Shown: positions 15,604-25,073, counted from the first letter of the stretch. The stretch: DNA of 64,000 nucleotides from Psychrobacter sp. P11F6 (GCF_001435295.1 NZ_CM003594.1:2562574-2626573); one strand, 5' to 3'. A program made the numbers and translations. The notes: a model not told the origin generated them from the letters alone.

Positions 15604-17649
15604 TTAACGCTCTAAATGTAGATACTGCAAATGGCGCTCGTACTGATTTAAGATATCGACCAACACTTGCTCTTTGGAGTAACCAACCAAGTCATACTCT
15701 TGTGAGCCTTCACTTAAGAACACTTCCGCACGGTAATAGTACTCTGCATTCTTAGTTGAGGTGCTCAATGTAAAGTTAGGACGCTCAGCTTTAATCAAAT
15801 TCACTTCATAAATAAAGTCGTCTTCATCGCCATGTCCAACTCGCAATTTTAGACCATCTATTTGACCGCTACTCTCATCCATTCCTTCATCTATATCTTG
15901 TCCGATATGTTCAGGGTTACGGATGTCCAAAGAGGTTTTTAGACCGCCTGCCGCAAACTCTTTTTCAACTTCCGTCATGGCAGGTCTAACCACATTTTGT
16001 AAAAAGCGTTCAACTTGTGCATGTCTAGGGAAACTGACGATACGTTGCAAGCGTGCTTTCCAGCTCTTACCACTATCAAGCACATTAGCCGTACCAATCG
16101 TACTGGCTTTGCGTTTATTACCTTCTTCTTTTAGCGACTTCCACATTGACATCATATAAAGTACAAGGATAAGCGAGAATGGCAAACCAGCAATTACAGA
16201 TACTGACTGCAATGAGGCAAAGCCACCAGCAAACAATAATCCCAAAGTGATAAGACCTGTTGCTGCTGCCCAAAACAGACGCAACCAAACCGGGGCATCG
16301 GTGTCATTGGTCATGCCGCGTGAGCTCAAGTTCGCTAATACTAAAGCACCCGAATCCGCTGAGGTCACAAAGAATACTAAACCAATGACCACACCAGCGA
16401 ATGATAAAACGTCACTGTAAGGAAAATACTCAAACAAGGCAAACATACCCATGGCGGCGTCATTAACAGCGATTTCACCAAGCTCAGTGGCACCATTAGC
16501 AACCAAGTCTATTGCCGAATTGCCAAAGATAGAGAACCAGGCAAAAATGAAACCAAGCGGAATAAACATCACGCCAAAGACAAACTCACGTAAGGTACGA
16601 CCACGGCTAATACGCGCGATAAATAGACCAACAAACGGTGCCCAAGCGACCCACCATGCCCAGAAAAATATCGTCCAGCCTGATTTCCAATCAGCACCAG
16701 CAGTACCGTCATAGGCATATACATCAAAAGTTTTAAAGAGAATGGTTTGGAAATATTGACCAATATTTTGGGTAAAAGTATTCAGCAAGTACACCGTATT
16801 ACCCATCACCAATATGGCGATTAATAGCAATATCGACGATAACATATTAAATTCAGATAAGCGGCGGACGCCCTTTTCCACACCTGTCATCGCCGAAATA
16901 GCCGCAGCAGCAACGACACCTACAATAATAAGCGTCTGCACTGTTTTGCTAGATTCAATACCAAAAACATGGGTCAATCCAGCATTGGCCTGCAATACGC
17001 CGATGCCTAAGCTGGTTGCAATACCCATCAAGGTGCAAACAACACCAAAGGTATCAATGCCATCGCCAAGCCAGCCCTTAATTAAACGCTCACCAAAGAT
17101 AGGCGTCAGTGGTGAACGTAGCGCTAATGGCATGTTTTTACGATACGCAAAGTACGCCAATGCCATACCGATTAAGGCATAAATACCCCAACCATGTAGC
17201 CCCCAATGTAAAAAAGTTTGCGCAAGTGCTTCGCGCATGGCTTCTGCACTGGCAGGCTCCAGCCCCGTATGCGGCGTTAAATAATGCATCAATGGCTCAG
17301 AGGCACCAAAAAACAGTAAATCAATACCGATACCCGCAGAGAACAGCATCGCGGCCCATGCTAGGAAAGGAAACTGGGCTTTTTCGTGGTCTTGCCCAAG
17401 CTTAATATCGCCGTATTTAGAAAAACCAACAAATAGTGCAAATATACTATAAGCGGCAACCACCAGCATGTAATACCATCCAAAACTCTCTGATACCCAT
17501 GCCATGCTTGAGCTTAACAATGTCTCACTATAATCTGGAAACGCAATCGTCCAGATAATTAATAAAATAGAAATAATAGCTGAACCTAAAAAAACCGTCT
17601 TGTTTAGAGTCAGGGGTTTCGTCGCATCTTTTGATGGCGAGCTGTACAT
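15604..17649 (-). CDS. betT: BCCT-family choline transporter, BetT type
   Basis: A 681-residue secondary transporter with twelve predicted helices and a long cytoplasmic C-terminal tail of about 170 residues, the feature that separates osmotically regulated BetT from shorter BCCT carriers. The Trp-rich substrate-site segment WAWWVAWAPFVGLFIARISR lies near the middle. Choline uptake is the likely function, since betA, betB and betI are next to it. I chose the ATG at 17649 because GAGG is six bases upstream; a longer frame to 17727 lacks a ribosome site. It is separated from betA by 257 bases and a terminator, so it has its own promoter. Confidence 0.9.
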   Translation of the reverse strand: MYSSPSKDATKPLTLNKTVFLGSAIISILLIIWTIAFPDYSETLLSSSMAWVSESFGWYYMLVVAAYSIFALFVGFSKYGDIKLGQDHEKAQFPFLAWAAMLFSAGIGIDLLFFGASEPLMHYLTPHTGLEPASAEAMREALAQTFLHWGLHGWGIYALIGMALAYFAYRKNMPLALRSPLTPIFGERLIKGWLGDGIDTFGVVCTLMGIATSLGIGVLQANAGLTHVFGIESSKTVQTLIIVGVVAAAAISAMTGVEKGVRRLSEFNMLSSILLLIAILVMGNTVYLLNTFTQNIGQYFQTILFKTFDVYAYDGTAGADWKSGWTIFFWAWWVAWAPFVGLFIARISRGRTLREFVFGVMFIPLGFIFAWFSIFGNSAIDLVANGATELGEIAVNDAAMGMFALFEYFPYSDVLSFAGVVIGLVFFVTSADSGALVLANLSSRGMTNDTDAPVWLRLFWAAATGLITLGLLFAGGFASLQSVSVIAGLPFSLILVLYMMSMWKSLKEEGNKRKASTIGTANVLDSGKSWKARLQRIVSFPRHAQVERFLQNVVRPAMTEVEKEFAAGGLKTSLDIRNPEHIGQDIDEGMDESSGQIDGLKLRVGHGDEDDFIYEVNLIKAERPNFTLSTSTKNAEYYYRAEVFLSEGSQEYDLVGYSKEQVLVDILNQYERHLQYLHLER

Positions 17650-17829
17650 AAAAGACCTCAATAGGTAAATTAAACAGGGTCTGATATTGATTTGTCCGTC
17701 ATAACTTGATGACTGTATGACGCACAAAGCAGTACCAATAAATAAAAATTGCTATGTAAATAAAAATTTAAATGACAATCAAAGGCAGCCACAACAGTAT
17801 TAAAAATACTTAATACGTTAGCGCTGATG

Positions 17830-17859
17830 AAAAAGACCTTTGCGTGGAAAGGTCTTTTT
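17830..17859 (-). terminator. Terminator of the bet operon (after betA)
   Basis: The hairpin AAAAAGACCTTT-gcgtgg-AAAGGTCTTTTT is perfectly paired with U-runs on both strands, 48 bases beyond the betA stop. It may also work for opposite-strand transcripts. Confidence 0.8.
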
Positions 17860-17906
17860 AATGAGATTCTCTTATATGATTATTGAATAAATAGTTCATC
17901 AGTCGC

Positions 17907-19607
17907 TTAGACAGCAGAGCCATATGCGCGCATCGGCTCAGTTCTAAGCGGTGCACCATTGGCAACGTAATAGTCTACCGTCGAGCGTGGTAGCTGCTTG
18001 CCACGCATCTTATCGACGATTTTTTCTGCCAGCATAATGGTGGTAGCGTTTAGATTACCACTGATGATATTTGGCATAATCGACGCATCAACGACGCGCA
18101 AGCCATCGATGCCGTGTACGAGTCCTTCGCCATTGACGACCGAATCATTACCTTCACCCATCGCACAAGTACACGACGGATGATAAGCTGTTTCGCTATG
18201 ATTACGAACATATTCGTCTAGCTGCGCATCGGTCACCAAATCATCGGTTGGCGCAATCGAGCGACCACGATAAGGGTCGAGCGCTGGCTGATGCATAATC
18301 TCACGAGTGATGCGCATTGCCGCACGGAACTCGTGCCAGTCTTGGTCGTGAGACATATAGTTAAACAAAATGCTCGGATGCGCGCTTGGGTCTTTTGAGG
18401 TCAGCTTGACGCGACCACGACTTGGCGAGCGCAATGAGCCTACGTGCGCTTGGAAACTGTGCGACTTCACGGCACTACGACCATCGTAGCGCACTGCTAA
18501 TGGCAAGAAGTGGTACTGGATATTAGGATGGGTAAACTTCTCATCGGTACGAATAAAACCGCCACCTTCGAACTGATTTGACGCGCCAAGTCCTGTGCCA
18601 TTGAACAACCACTCGGCACCGATGGCAGGCTTATTCCACCATTTATTGGCAGGCGCAATCGACACTGGCAACTTACATTCGTACTGCATATACAGCTCTA
18701 AATGGTCTTGTAGATTATTACCAACACCCGGTAAATCTAAAATCTCATTGACACCCAAATCTTTGAGCCATTGACCAGGACCAATACCAGAGCGCTGCAA
18801 TAATTGCGGCGACGCAATCGCACCTGATGAAACAATCACTTCACGAGACGCGTAAAAATTCTTGGTTTGACCTTGATGGGCGACTTTAACGCCGACAGCA
18901 CGTTTGCCATCGAACAAAATCACGTCAGTCAATGCACCCGTCAAAATGGTGATATTGCTACGCGGTTTGGCGCGGTCAAGATAACCGCGAGCTGTTGATG
19001 CGCGGCGACCATTAGGCGTCACAAAGCGATCCATCGGCCCAAAGCCTTCTTGTTGATAGCCGTTTAAATCATCCGTGCTTGGATAGCCTGCTTGCACGCC
19101 TGCTTCGATCATCGCTTGGAACAGCGGATTGACTCCTGGCTTTGAAGTGGTCATCTCGACGGGACCACCGACGCCATGATAGTCGTTCTCGCCAGCGTCG
19201 CGATTTTCTAACTTTTTGAAATACGGCAAGCAGTCCAAATAGGTCCAATCTTCTAAACCTTTGATTTGAGACCAATCGTCAAAATCCAAGGCATTACCAC
19301 GGATATAACACATCCCATTAATCAGAGACGAGCCACCTAACCCTTTACCGCGACCACAATCCATGACGCGGTTATTCATATAAGGCTCAGGATCGGTTTT
19401 GTAGCCCCAGTTATAGGTCGTTCCTTGCAACGGCATAGCGAGCGCTGCTGGCATCTGCGTACGAAAGTCTAAGCGATGGTCTGGACGACCTGCTTCTAAC
19501 AGCAACACCTTAATGTTGGCATCTTCGGTCAAGCGGGTGGCCAGCACATTGCCTGCTGAGCCTGCGCCGACGATGATGTAGTCATATTCAGGTGTGGTTG
19601 ATGTCAT
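17907..19607 (-). CDS. betA: Choline dehydrogenase
   Basis: A 566-residue GMC-family flavoenzyme that oxidises choline to betaine aldehyde (and can act on the aldehyde). The N-terminal FAD motif [18 protein letters not shown], the GMC signature [16 protein letters not shown] near 90 and the C-terminal [10 protein letters not shown] with its catalytic His, followed by [12 protein letters not shown], are all in place. The GGAG at six bases favours the start at 19607 over the ATG at 19619. It follows betB by 117 bases. Confidence 0.95.
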   Translation of the reverse strand: MTSTTPEYDYIIVGAGSAGNVLATRLTEDANIKVLLLEAGRPDHRLDFRTQMPAALAMPLQGTTYNWGYKTDPEPYMNNRVMDCGRGKGLGGSSLINGMCYIRGNALDFDDWSQIKGLEDWTYLDCLPYFKKLENRDAGENDYHGVGGPVEMTTSKPGVNPLFQAMIEAGVQAGYPSTDDLNGYQQEGFGPMDRFVTPNGRRASTARGYLDRAKPRSNITILTGALTDVILFDGKRAVGVKVAHQGQTKNFYASREVIVSSGAIASPQLLQRSGIGPGQWLKDLGVNEILDLPGVGNNLQDHLELYMQYECKLPVSIAPANKWWNKPAIGAEWLFNGTGLGASNQFEGGGFIRTDEKFTHPNIQYHFLPLAVRYDGRSAVKSHSFQAHVGSLRSPSRGRVKLTSKDPSAHPSILFNYMSHDQDWHEFRAAMRITREIMHQPALDPYRGRSIAPTDDLVTDAQLDEYVRNHSETAYHPSCTCAMGEGNDSVVNGEGLVHGIDGLRVVDASIMPNIISGNLNATTIMLAEKIVDKMRGKQLPRSTVDYYVANGAPLRTEPMRAYGSAV

Positions 19608-19724
19608 AAAACGCTCCATAATATTAAAAAATCCATCATTTCATATCAGTAAGGCGGTGCCAAAAGGACAAATTAGTCCTAATAATTCAGCCTTACCGTT
19701 TTAAAAATTTCACAGCAAAAGTGA

Positions 19725-21239
19725 TTAAAATACCGATTCAAACTTACCAAGCTCTACTTGGATAGACTTGGTCTGCATATAATGCTCAAGGGCTTCAATG
19801 CCGTTTTCGCGGCCGATACCTGAGTGCTTATAACCGCCCACTGGCATTTGTGCAGCCGACTCGCCCCACGTATTTAACCAGCAAATACCCGCTTCAATTT
19901 GAGCGATGACTCGATGCGCTCGGGTCAAGTCAGCAGTCACGACCCCAGCTGCCAAACCATACTCGGTATCATTGGCACGGCGAATCACTTCTTCTTCAGT
20001 CTCATAAGTCAATATTGACATCACTGGACCAAAGATTTCTTCGCGCACGATAGTCATTTCATCGGTGCAATCAGTGAATACCGTCGGTGCGACGAATGCG
20101 CCATTTGCCAATTTGCCTGTTGTGATACGTTCACCACCCGTCAATAGACGTGCACCGCTAGCCTTACCTTGCTCGATATAACCAAGCACTCTTTCCATAT
20201 GTGGGAAGCTGACCAATGGCCCCATATTGATGCTCTCGTCCAGCGGATTGCCGAGTTTGATACGTTTGACACGCGTTAAGATGGCTTCTTCAAACTTAGC
20301 TTGTAGCGCTTTAGGGATAAAGACACGCGTGCCATTGGTACAGACCTGACCGGTGCTATAGAAGTTCGCCATCATAGCGATGTCCGCCGCCATATCGATA
20401 TCGGCATCGTCAAATATAATCAGTGGCGACTTACCGCCAAGCTCCAAGGTCACGTCTTTAAGCGATGATGATGCCGCACTCGCCATCACTTTTTTACCCG
20501 TTGGTACGCCGCCCGTAAACGATACCTTTGCGATATCAGGATGCTGTGTTAACGCTTCGCCGACTTTATAATCCCCTTGCACGACGTTGAATACGCCGTC
20601 TGGTAAGCCCGCTTCTGTCAATATTTCTGCCAGTTTTAGCGCGGTTAACGGTGTGACTTCTGAGGGTTTAAAAATCATCGCATTCCCAGCGGCTAATGCT
20701 GGTGCTGCTTTCCACATCGCGATTTGAATCGGATAGTTCCACGCACCGATACCTGCGACGACGCCAAGTGGCTCGCGGCGAGTATAGACAAAGCTAGTAT
20801 CACGCAATGGAATCTGACGACCTTCAATCATCGACGCAAGCCCTGCATAATACTCAACGACATCAGCACCAGTCACGATATCGACATATTTGGTTTCAGA
20901 GAGTGCTTTGCCCGTGTCTTTGGTTTCAAGTAACGCGAGTACATCGTTGCGCTCACGTAATATCGCAACCGCCTTTAGCAAAATACGACTGCGCTCAACG
21001 GCAGTCATCGCCGCCCAAACCTTTTGACCTTTTTGTGCCGCTTTTACGGCTTCATCAATCTGTTCACTGGTCGTTTGCTGAACGGTAGTTAACACTTCAC
21101 CCGTGGCTGGATTGATGTCTTCAAAAGTAGCAAGCGATTCGTCGATTGCTAAGTAACGACCATTAATATAAGCAGTTTGTATTTGTTTTAAATCGATGAT
21201 GTCTGTTAAGTTGTTGAGGTCTGTTTTTGAATCTGTCAT
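19725..21239 (-). CDS. betB: Betaine aldehyde dehydrogenase
   Basis: A 504-residue NAD(P)-dependent aldehyde dehydrogenase. [13 protein letters not shown] carries the general-base Glu and [15 protein letters not shown] the catalytic Cys. The cofactor-binding FKPSEVTPL and the FTGG loop are present. The gene is between betI and betA in the standard bet order, which fixes the substrate as betaine aldehyde. The N-terminus has about 15 additional polar residues compared with E. coli BetB. It makes glycine betaine for osmoprotection. Confidence 0.95.
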   Translation of the reverse strand: MTDSKTDLNNLTDIIDLKQIQTAYINGRYLAIDESLATFEDINPATGEVLTTVQQTTSEQIDEAVKAAQKGQKVWAAMTAVERSRILLKAVAILRERNDVLALLETKDTGKALSETKYVDIVTGADVVEYYAGLASMIEGRQIPLRDTSFVYTRREPLGVVAGIGAWNYPIQIAMWKAAPALAAGNAMIFKPSEVTPLTALKLAEILTEAGLPDGVFNVVQGDYKVGEALTQHPDIAKVSFTGGVPTGKKVMASAASSSLKDVTLELGGKSPLIIFDDADIDMAADIAMMANFYSTGQVCTNGTRVFIPKALQAKFEEAILTRVKRIKLGNPLDESINMGPLVSFPHMERVLGYIEQGKASGARLLTGGERITTGKLANGAFVAPTVFTDCTDEMTIVREEIFGPVMSILTYETEEEVIRRANDTEYGLAAGVVTADLTRAHRVIAQIEAGICWLNTWGESAAQMPVGGYKHSGIGRENGIEALEHYMQTKSIQVELGKFESVF

Positions 21240-21411
21240 GCGGTGCTCCTATTAACGACTGGCAAAAGCTCTATAAAAAAGTTAATACCGAATAATGTCG
21301 TCATGGGTTAAATGTTTAAAATAAATTTATATAGCCTATTGCTACAAGCCTGTCTTTCAATAATTTTTTGATAAAAAATGCTTATTTGATCAATCATTTA
21401 AGAACAATATT

Positions 21412-21984
21412 TTATTCATTCTCAGGTTGCGTCATTTTTATCAAGCGCTTATGGATGGATGCTTTATCTGAGATATTAATCCCCGAAAAATCAGAGAGCC
21501 AAATACCATCAGCCACCAGACGCACCATACATAATGTTTCGGTATTGTCGGTTGCTTGATGTTTCTTTAATTGTGCATTTGCCCACTTGGCCCACAACTC
21601 ACGTAACTCGCTATCGCCTAGCATCAATGCATATAAGGTTGCTTGACTATCGAGCTCTTCCTGCCCTTTTTCGCCTAAGCTAATCGTGGCATTGATATAG
21701 GCACGAGTAAAAGAGCCATAACGCACAGGGTCTTCTGCCATGGCTTGATTAACTTCTGCCTCAAACCTCGCCATCGCATCATGAAACACTTCAAGGATGA
21801 GTGCATTTTTAGTGGTGAAATGATGCATCACCCCGCCTTTGGTCACCCCGACCGCATCAGCGACCGCCTGAAAGGTCACTTTTGATAAGCCCTGCTCTAA
21901 CGTGATTCGCGCTGCCTGATCTAGTAGCGCACGACGGACAACTTCGGGCTGTTTTTTACGTTTGTAAGCGTTTTCCATTTCCAT
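21412..21984 (-). CDS. betI: TetR-family repressor BetI
   Basis: A 190-residue regulator. The N-terminal TetR helix-turn-helix covers about 10-60 (RRALLDQAARITLEQGLSKV, then ADAVGVTKGGVMHHF), followed by a helical ligand domain. BetI represses bet genes and is released by choline. It sits at the head of betBA, 172 bases upstream of betB, and one base after the stop of the SMR gene, so all four are probably one operon. An alternative ATG at 21978 is in frame. Confidence 0.88.
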   Translation of the reverse strand: MEMENAYKRKKQPEVVRRALLDQAARITLEQGLSKVTFQAVADAVGVTKGGVMHHFTTKNALILEVFHDAMARFEAEVNQAMAEDPVRYGSFTRAYINATISLGEKGQEELDSQATLYALMLGDSELRELWAKWANAQLKKHQATDNTETLCMVRLVADGIWLSDFSGINISDKASIHKRLIKMTQPENE

Positions 21985-21985
21985 A

Positions 21986-22330
21986 TCAGTGCACCACAGA
22001 ATTAGAGAATAAGTTCATCACCACGACACCGCCCACAATCATAGCGATACCAACCACAGCTGCTGTATCAAGACTTTGCTTAAAAAACACCAAGCCAACG
22101 AGCGATGTCAGCACAATCCCCAACCCGCCCCACAGTGCATAAGCAATACCAAGCGGTATGGTTTTGATGGTTTGTGTTAATAAGTAAAACGAGATGGCAT
22201 AAAGCACACCCATAATCAGGGTCGGCACCAAACGCGTAAACTGCTCTGACTTGACTAAAAAGGTCGTGCCAACCACTTCGCAAATAATGGCGATGGCTAG
22301 ATAACCGTAGGCAATAGTGGTGGGACTCAT
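21986..22330 (-). CDS. Small multidrug resistance (SMR/EmrE-type) transporter
   Basis: A 114-residue four-helix membrane protein. The first helix holds the proton and substrate-binding Glu14 in the EmrE-like pattern YLAIAIICEVVGTTFLVKS, and GIAYALWGGLGIV occurs in helix 3. The family exports quaternary ammonium compounds by proton antiport. It is the first gene of the apparent operon leading into betI, and choline and glycine betaine are themselves quaternary amines, so a role in exporting or balancing these osmolytes is plausible. This is inference; a biocide-efflux role is equally compatible. Confidence 0.88.
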   Translation of the reverse strand: MSPTTIAYGYLAIAIICEVVGTTFLVKSEQFTRLVPTLIMGVLYAISFYLLTQTIKTIPLGIAYALWGGLGIVLTSLVGLVFFKQSLDTAAVVGIAMIVGGVVVMNLFSNSVVH

Positions 22331-22367
22331 AATTAGGTTACCTGTTTCAGGTTAATCACATATTAAT

Positions 22368-22381
22368 AATGTATATACATT
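22368..22381. promoter_or_regulatory. Candidate operator of the SMR-betIBA operon
   Basis: AATGTATATACATT is a perfect 14-base palindrome located 38 bases upstream of the SMR start codon, within the likely promoter region. TetR-type regulators such as BetI bind palindromes in such positions. It does not closely resemble the E. coli BetI site as I recall it, so the assignment rests only on position and symmetry. Confidence 0.35.
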
Positions 22382-22551
22382 AAAGAAACCATACAGTCGG
22401 TATTCTATAGAAATATTCTAGCAATGTGAAGGGCTGTTTATGACTTTTTTGTTTCGAGGGAGGTACAGATTGCTTTACTATTCAAAAAGATAGTCGACTT
22501 GTCTAATCAAATTAGCGCTAGATTTTATATCCAACTTACATAAATAAGGGT

Positions 22552-22614
22552 TTTGACCACTTTTAGCCATTTTTAGCCCATTTAGAGATTTATCGATTGA
22601 ATTGAAGACACGCC
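22552..22614. mobile_element. Right-half fragment of the 170-bp MITE
   Basis: The sequence from TTTTAGCCATTTTTAGCCCA to ACACGCCC matches the last 60 or so bases of the complete copies at 22984 and 48753, ending in the same terminus and flanking TA. No left terminus is present upstream. It lies about 370 bases from the complete copy, on the other side of tRNA-Asn. Confidence 0.65.
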
Positions 22615-22731
22615 CTAGTCAAAAAATAATATTTTAGCGGTCAAAATTTGCCAAAACAGCCCGCTTTATAAGGGGTTACTGGTTATTTTTCACAGTTAAC
22701 AACAATATTTATAATTAATGGCATAATAAGG

Positions 22732-22760
22732 TTGACAGCCTATAACAACTTGGCTAAAAT
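22732..22760 (+). promoter_or_regulatory. Promoter of tRNA-Asn
   Basis: A consensus -35 TTGACA (22732-22737) is separated by 17 bases from a -10 TAAAAT (22755-22760), about 67 bases before the tRNA. Confidence 0.8.
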
Positions 22761-22826
22761 GTGCCCCACATAACGCAAACAAGACAAGCAATAGCGCTTA
22801 TCTAACTTATCGTTATACCAACTTAT

Positions 22827-22902
22827 TCTCCAATAGCTCAGTTGGTAGAGCAACGGACTGTTAATCCGTGTGTCCCTGGTTCGAGCCCAGGTTGGAGAGC
22901 CA
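22827..22902 (+). tRNA. tRNA-Asn (anticodon GTT)
   Basis: A 76-nt cloverleaf. The acceptor stem TCTCCAA pairs with TTGGAGA, followed by G and an encoded CCA. The D-loop region AGCTCAGTTGGTAGAGC and the T-arm GGTTCGAGCCC are canonical. The anticodon GTT is at 22860-22862, at tRNA position 34 as expected. Confidence 0.98.
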
Positions 22903-22910
22903 TATACTAA

Positions 22911-22943
22911 AAACCTTCATCATTATTTGATGAAGGTTTTTTT
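22911..22943 (+). terminator. Terminator of tRNA-Asn
   Basis: AACCTTCATCA pairs with TGATGAAGGTT around a short loop, followed by six T, nine bases beyond the CCA. Confidence 0.85.
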
Positions 22944-22983
22944 ATGGTTGCCGTTTTCAATTAAGAAGATAGTCGCAATCTTA

Positions 22984-23153
22984 GGGCGTGTCCTCATTTT
23001 AAAAATGGTGAAAAAAATGAGATAAATTGCCGTCAAACAAGGACAGTAACGCAAATAATATCGAGAGATTAATAAACTATTTGACGATGTTTGGCAAAAT
23101 TTAGCCATTTTTAGCCCATTTAGAGGTTAATCGATTGAATTGAGGACACGCCC
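22984..23153. mobile_element. 170-bp MITE, complete copy A
   Basis: The terminal inverted repeats GGGCGTGTCCTCA are perfect for 13 bases and extend imperfectly. TA flanks both ends. The interior has no coding capacity but includes inverted motifs such as CCATTTTTAGCCCATTTAGA. It has the same length and clear overall similarity to 48753-48922. It lies between tRNA-Asn and the RHH-like gene. Confidence 0.85.
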
Positions 23154-23276
23154 TAGTACGATTGGCATGGCTACGGTGTTCTTTTAGGCGTTTTTGTTGT
23201 ATGGTAAGGATAGTTTTGATTGGGTTAGTTTTTGTCTGAGTGCTTTACTCCTACTCACTAAAAATAATGGTTTATT

Positions 23277-23618
23277 ATGATACCTGTACGTGTGAAAAAT
23301 AAGTTTTCTGATCATCCGCAAAAAATCATGCGCCCGATCAGTATTCGTTTGTCTGAAGAGATGATTTCGCTATTAGAAGCCACTTCAAAAGAGTTGGGGT
23401 TTAAACGCATCCAAGGGCTTATTCGTTTATATATTCGTCAAGGGCTTGACCGCGATCATCAAGACTACACCCTAGCCCATGACGAGGTGTTCATCGAAAG
23501 CCTGCGTAAACGCGGGGTCAGCCAGCGTATTATTGATGAGGCCATTGTTGTGACCCACAATAATAATATTACTCACTCATTATCTGAGCTGCAAGAAAAT
23601 GACCAAGCTCATGACTAA
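23277..23618 (+). CDS. Ribbon-helix-helix-like small protein
   Basis: A 113-residue soluble protein. Residues about 18-58 (MRPISIRLSEEMISLLEATS, then GFKRIQGLIRLYIRQGL) follow the beta-strand, helix, helix pattern of CopG/Arc-type DNA-binding domains. The remainder is helical and acidic. It may be a transcription factor or an antitoxin-like protein, but no toxin-like partner is next to it. It is monocistronic with a strong terminator, and its promoter region lies beyond a MITE 120 bases upstream. Confidence 0.6.
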   Translation: MIPVRVKNKFSDHPQKIMRPISIRLSEEMISLLEATSKELGFKRIQGLIRLYIRQGLDRDHQDYTLAHDEVFIESLRKRGVSQRIIDEAIVVTHNNNITHSLSELQENDQAHD

Positions 23619-23654
23619 CTATTCAAACAGTCGTTAGCTGTTACAGCTGTTAAT

Positions 23655-23694
23655 AAAAAAGACTGAGTTTGCTTAACGGCACTCAGTCTTTTTT
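23655..23694 (+). terminator. Terminator of the RHH-like gene
   Basis: AAAAAAGACTGAGT pairs perfectly with ACTCAGTCTTTTTT around a 13-base loop, 36 bases beyond the stop. Confidence 0.85.
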
Positions 23695-23943
23695 TGTGGG
23701 CGTAATAAAAATATCTATTGTGAATAAAAATACCGATCATGATTGCTTGTCAAAACTTATTATAAATAGTACGTCTCCTGCCCCTTTTTTCTGTCATATA
23801 ACAAAAATATGCCTATTTTGCTTACGATACAGCATTTAGCGATAATTAAACACAACCTTTCATCAAACGAGGTATATTAAGAAAACGCTCATTATTTTGT
23901 TGTCATTCTTTATTATCCATAAAGATTTTTAAGGAGGTGTACG

Positions 23944-24678
23944 ATGGCGAGTTTACATCAACGCTTAAATAAAGCTTTGTTATTGACGATTGCCTTAGCG
24001 ATACTACCAATCGTTTCTGGTTGCTCACAGCCAACCGCTGATCCAACCAAAAAAACCATACCGACCAACTCTGACCAGTGGCAGAAAAAACTCGGCACGA
24101 CTTTTGAGCAGTTACCTCAATCTGAGCAGCAATTACTCAGCCGCTACATGTTGCGAATGAAACTCAGCGGTGCCTATGAGTCGGGGGCGATGCCGCGTAC
24201 TACTATCAAGCAAGCCCTTGTGCAGCAGCGTGAATACGAACGACTACATCCAAACAATCCAACAGGTAAAAAAAGCCCCATCGTCAGCAGCCAGCCAGCT
24301 TATAGTGCCAATGCGCAGAACTACCCTGTCGCTCTACTACCAGTCAAAACCAGCGATAGTGACAGCTTAAATCAAGTAAAACTGCAATTTATGCTCTCTA
24401 ATCACGGCAAGGTCGCCATTCAAAGCTTTAAGGGCACACTGACCATGCAAGATGCTAACTTGGCGCAGGGCAAAAGCTTTAACGTACCACTAACACAGTT
24501 TGACCCGCCTATTAAACCAGAGCAGTCTGGCAAGATCATCATCGAGAGCAGTATTGAAGACATCAACGTTATGCGTGCCATTAAAAACACCAAAGACTTG
24601 ACCATCATGATCAGTAAAGGCACATTGATATTGGAGAATGGGCAGGAAATTAAGTTTGATGAGTCGCTAATGAAATAA
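23944..24678 (+). CDS. Lineage-type lipoprotein of unknown function
   Basis: A 244-residue lipoprotein with signal LLLTIALAILPIVSGC and the lipidated Cys at residue 27. The N-terminal mature part is helical, with EQLPQSEQQLLSRYMLRMKL around 58-77 and a Lys/Pro-rich linker. The C-terminal half (about 130-244) is a beta-rich domain with repeated strands resembling an immunoglobulin-like or FxLYD-type fold (LQFMLSNHGKVAIQSFKGTL). A strong AAGGAGG ribosome site precedes the ATG by seven to nine bases. I do not recognise a named family. Confidence 0.7.
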   Translation: MASLHQRLNKALLLTIALAILPIVSGCSQPTADPTKKTIPTNSDQWQKKLGTTFEQLPQSEQQLLSRYMLRMKLSGAYESGAMPRTTIKQALVQQREYERLHPNNPTGKKSPIVSSQPAYSANAQNYPVALLPVKTSDSDSLNQVKLQFMLSNHGKVAIQSFKGTLTMQDANLAQGKSFNVPLTQFDPPIKPEQSGKIIIESSIEDINVMRAIKNTKDLTIMISKGTLILENGQEIKFDESLMK

Positions 24679-24726
24679 AAAAGTGCTGCAGAGTATTTAT
24701 AAAATTATAGGATAAATATCCAGCAT

Positions 24727-24763
24727 AAAAAAAGCCCCAATCATCACTGATTGGGGCTTTTTT
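24727..24763. terminator. Bidirectional terminator between lipoprotein and tRNA-Ser
   Basis: AAAAAAGCCCCAATCA pairs with TGATTGGGGCTTTTTT around a short loop. It ends the downstream tRNA-Ser on the minus strand and the lipoprotein gene on the plus strand. Confidence 0.85.
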
Positions 24764-24769
24764 CGAATT

Positions 24770-24860
24770 TGGAGGAGACGGAGAGATTCGAACTCTCGAA
24801 GGGCTACAAACCCTTGTCGGTTTTCAAGACCGGTGCATTCAACCACTCTGCCACGTCTCC
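24770..24860 (-). tRNA. tRNA-Ser (anticodon TGA), copy 1
   Basis: A 91-nt class II tRNA: acceptor GGAGACG paired with CGTCTCC, discriminator T, encoded CCA, a long variable arm and an anticodon loop CTTGAAA giving TGA. It is identical to the copy at 24944-25034. Confidence 0.97.
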
Positions 24861-24871
24861 ATTGGTGGACT

Positions 24872-24899
24872 ATTATAGCGATATAAAATAAAAATGCAA
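24872..24899 (-). promoter_or_regulatory. Promoter of tRNA-Ser copy 1
   Basis: On the minus strand TTGCAT (24899-24894) and TATAAT (24877-24872) are 16 bases apart, 12 bases before the tRNA. The promoter of copy 2 is nearly identical. Confidence 0.75.
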
Positions 24900-24903
24900 C
24901 AAA

Positions 24904-24937
24904 AAAAGCCGCAATCATTAATAATGATTGCGGCTTT
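24904..24937 (-). terminator. Terminator of tRNA-Ser copy 2
   Basis: AAAGCCGCAATCATTA pairs with TAATGATTGCGGCTTT, followed on the minus strand by TTTTTT. It separates the two tRNA genes. Confidence 0.8.
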
Positions 24938-24943
24938 CGAATT

Positions 24944-25034
24944 TGGAGGAGACGGAGAGATTCGAACTCTCGAAGGGCTACAAACCCTTGTCGGTTTTCA
25001 AGACCGGTGCATTCAACCACTCTGCCACGTCTCC
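24944..25034 (-). tRNA. tRNA-Ser (anticodon TGA), copy 2
   Basis: A 91-nt class II tRNA, identical in sequence to 24770-24860 including the encoded CCA and the GAATTTGG-type downstream junction. The repeat period of 174 bases includes promoter and terminator, so this is a tandem duplication of a whole transcription unit. Confidence 0.97.
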
Positions 25035-25045
25035 ATTTGTGCGTT

Positions 25046-25073
25046 ATTATAGCGATATAACATAAGAATGCAA
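25046..25073 (-). promoter_or_regulatory. Promoter of tRNA-Ser copy 2
   Basis: TTGCAT (25073-25068) and TATAAT (25051-25046) with a 16-base spacer, as in copy 1, differing at only a few spacer bases. Confidence 0.75.

Noticed and set aside
22827..23276. tRNA-Asn as an integration site of a genomic island
   Set aside because: No integrase, no repeated tRNA 3' end and no foreign cargo follow; only a 170-bp MITE lies downstream.
23277..23618. Antitoxin of a toxin-antitoxin pair
   Set aside because: The RHH-like protein is followed at once by a strong terminator and preceded by a MITE; no small toxin frame is adjacent.
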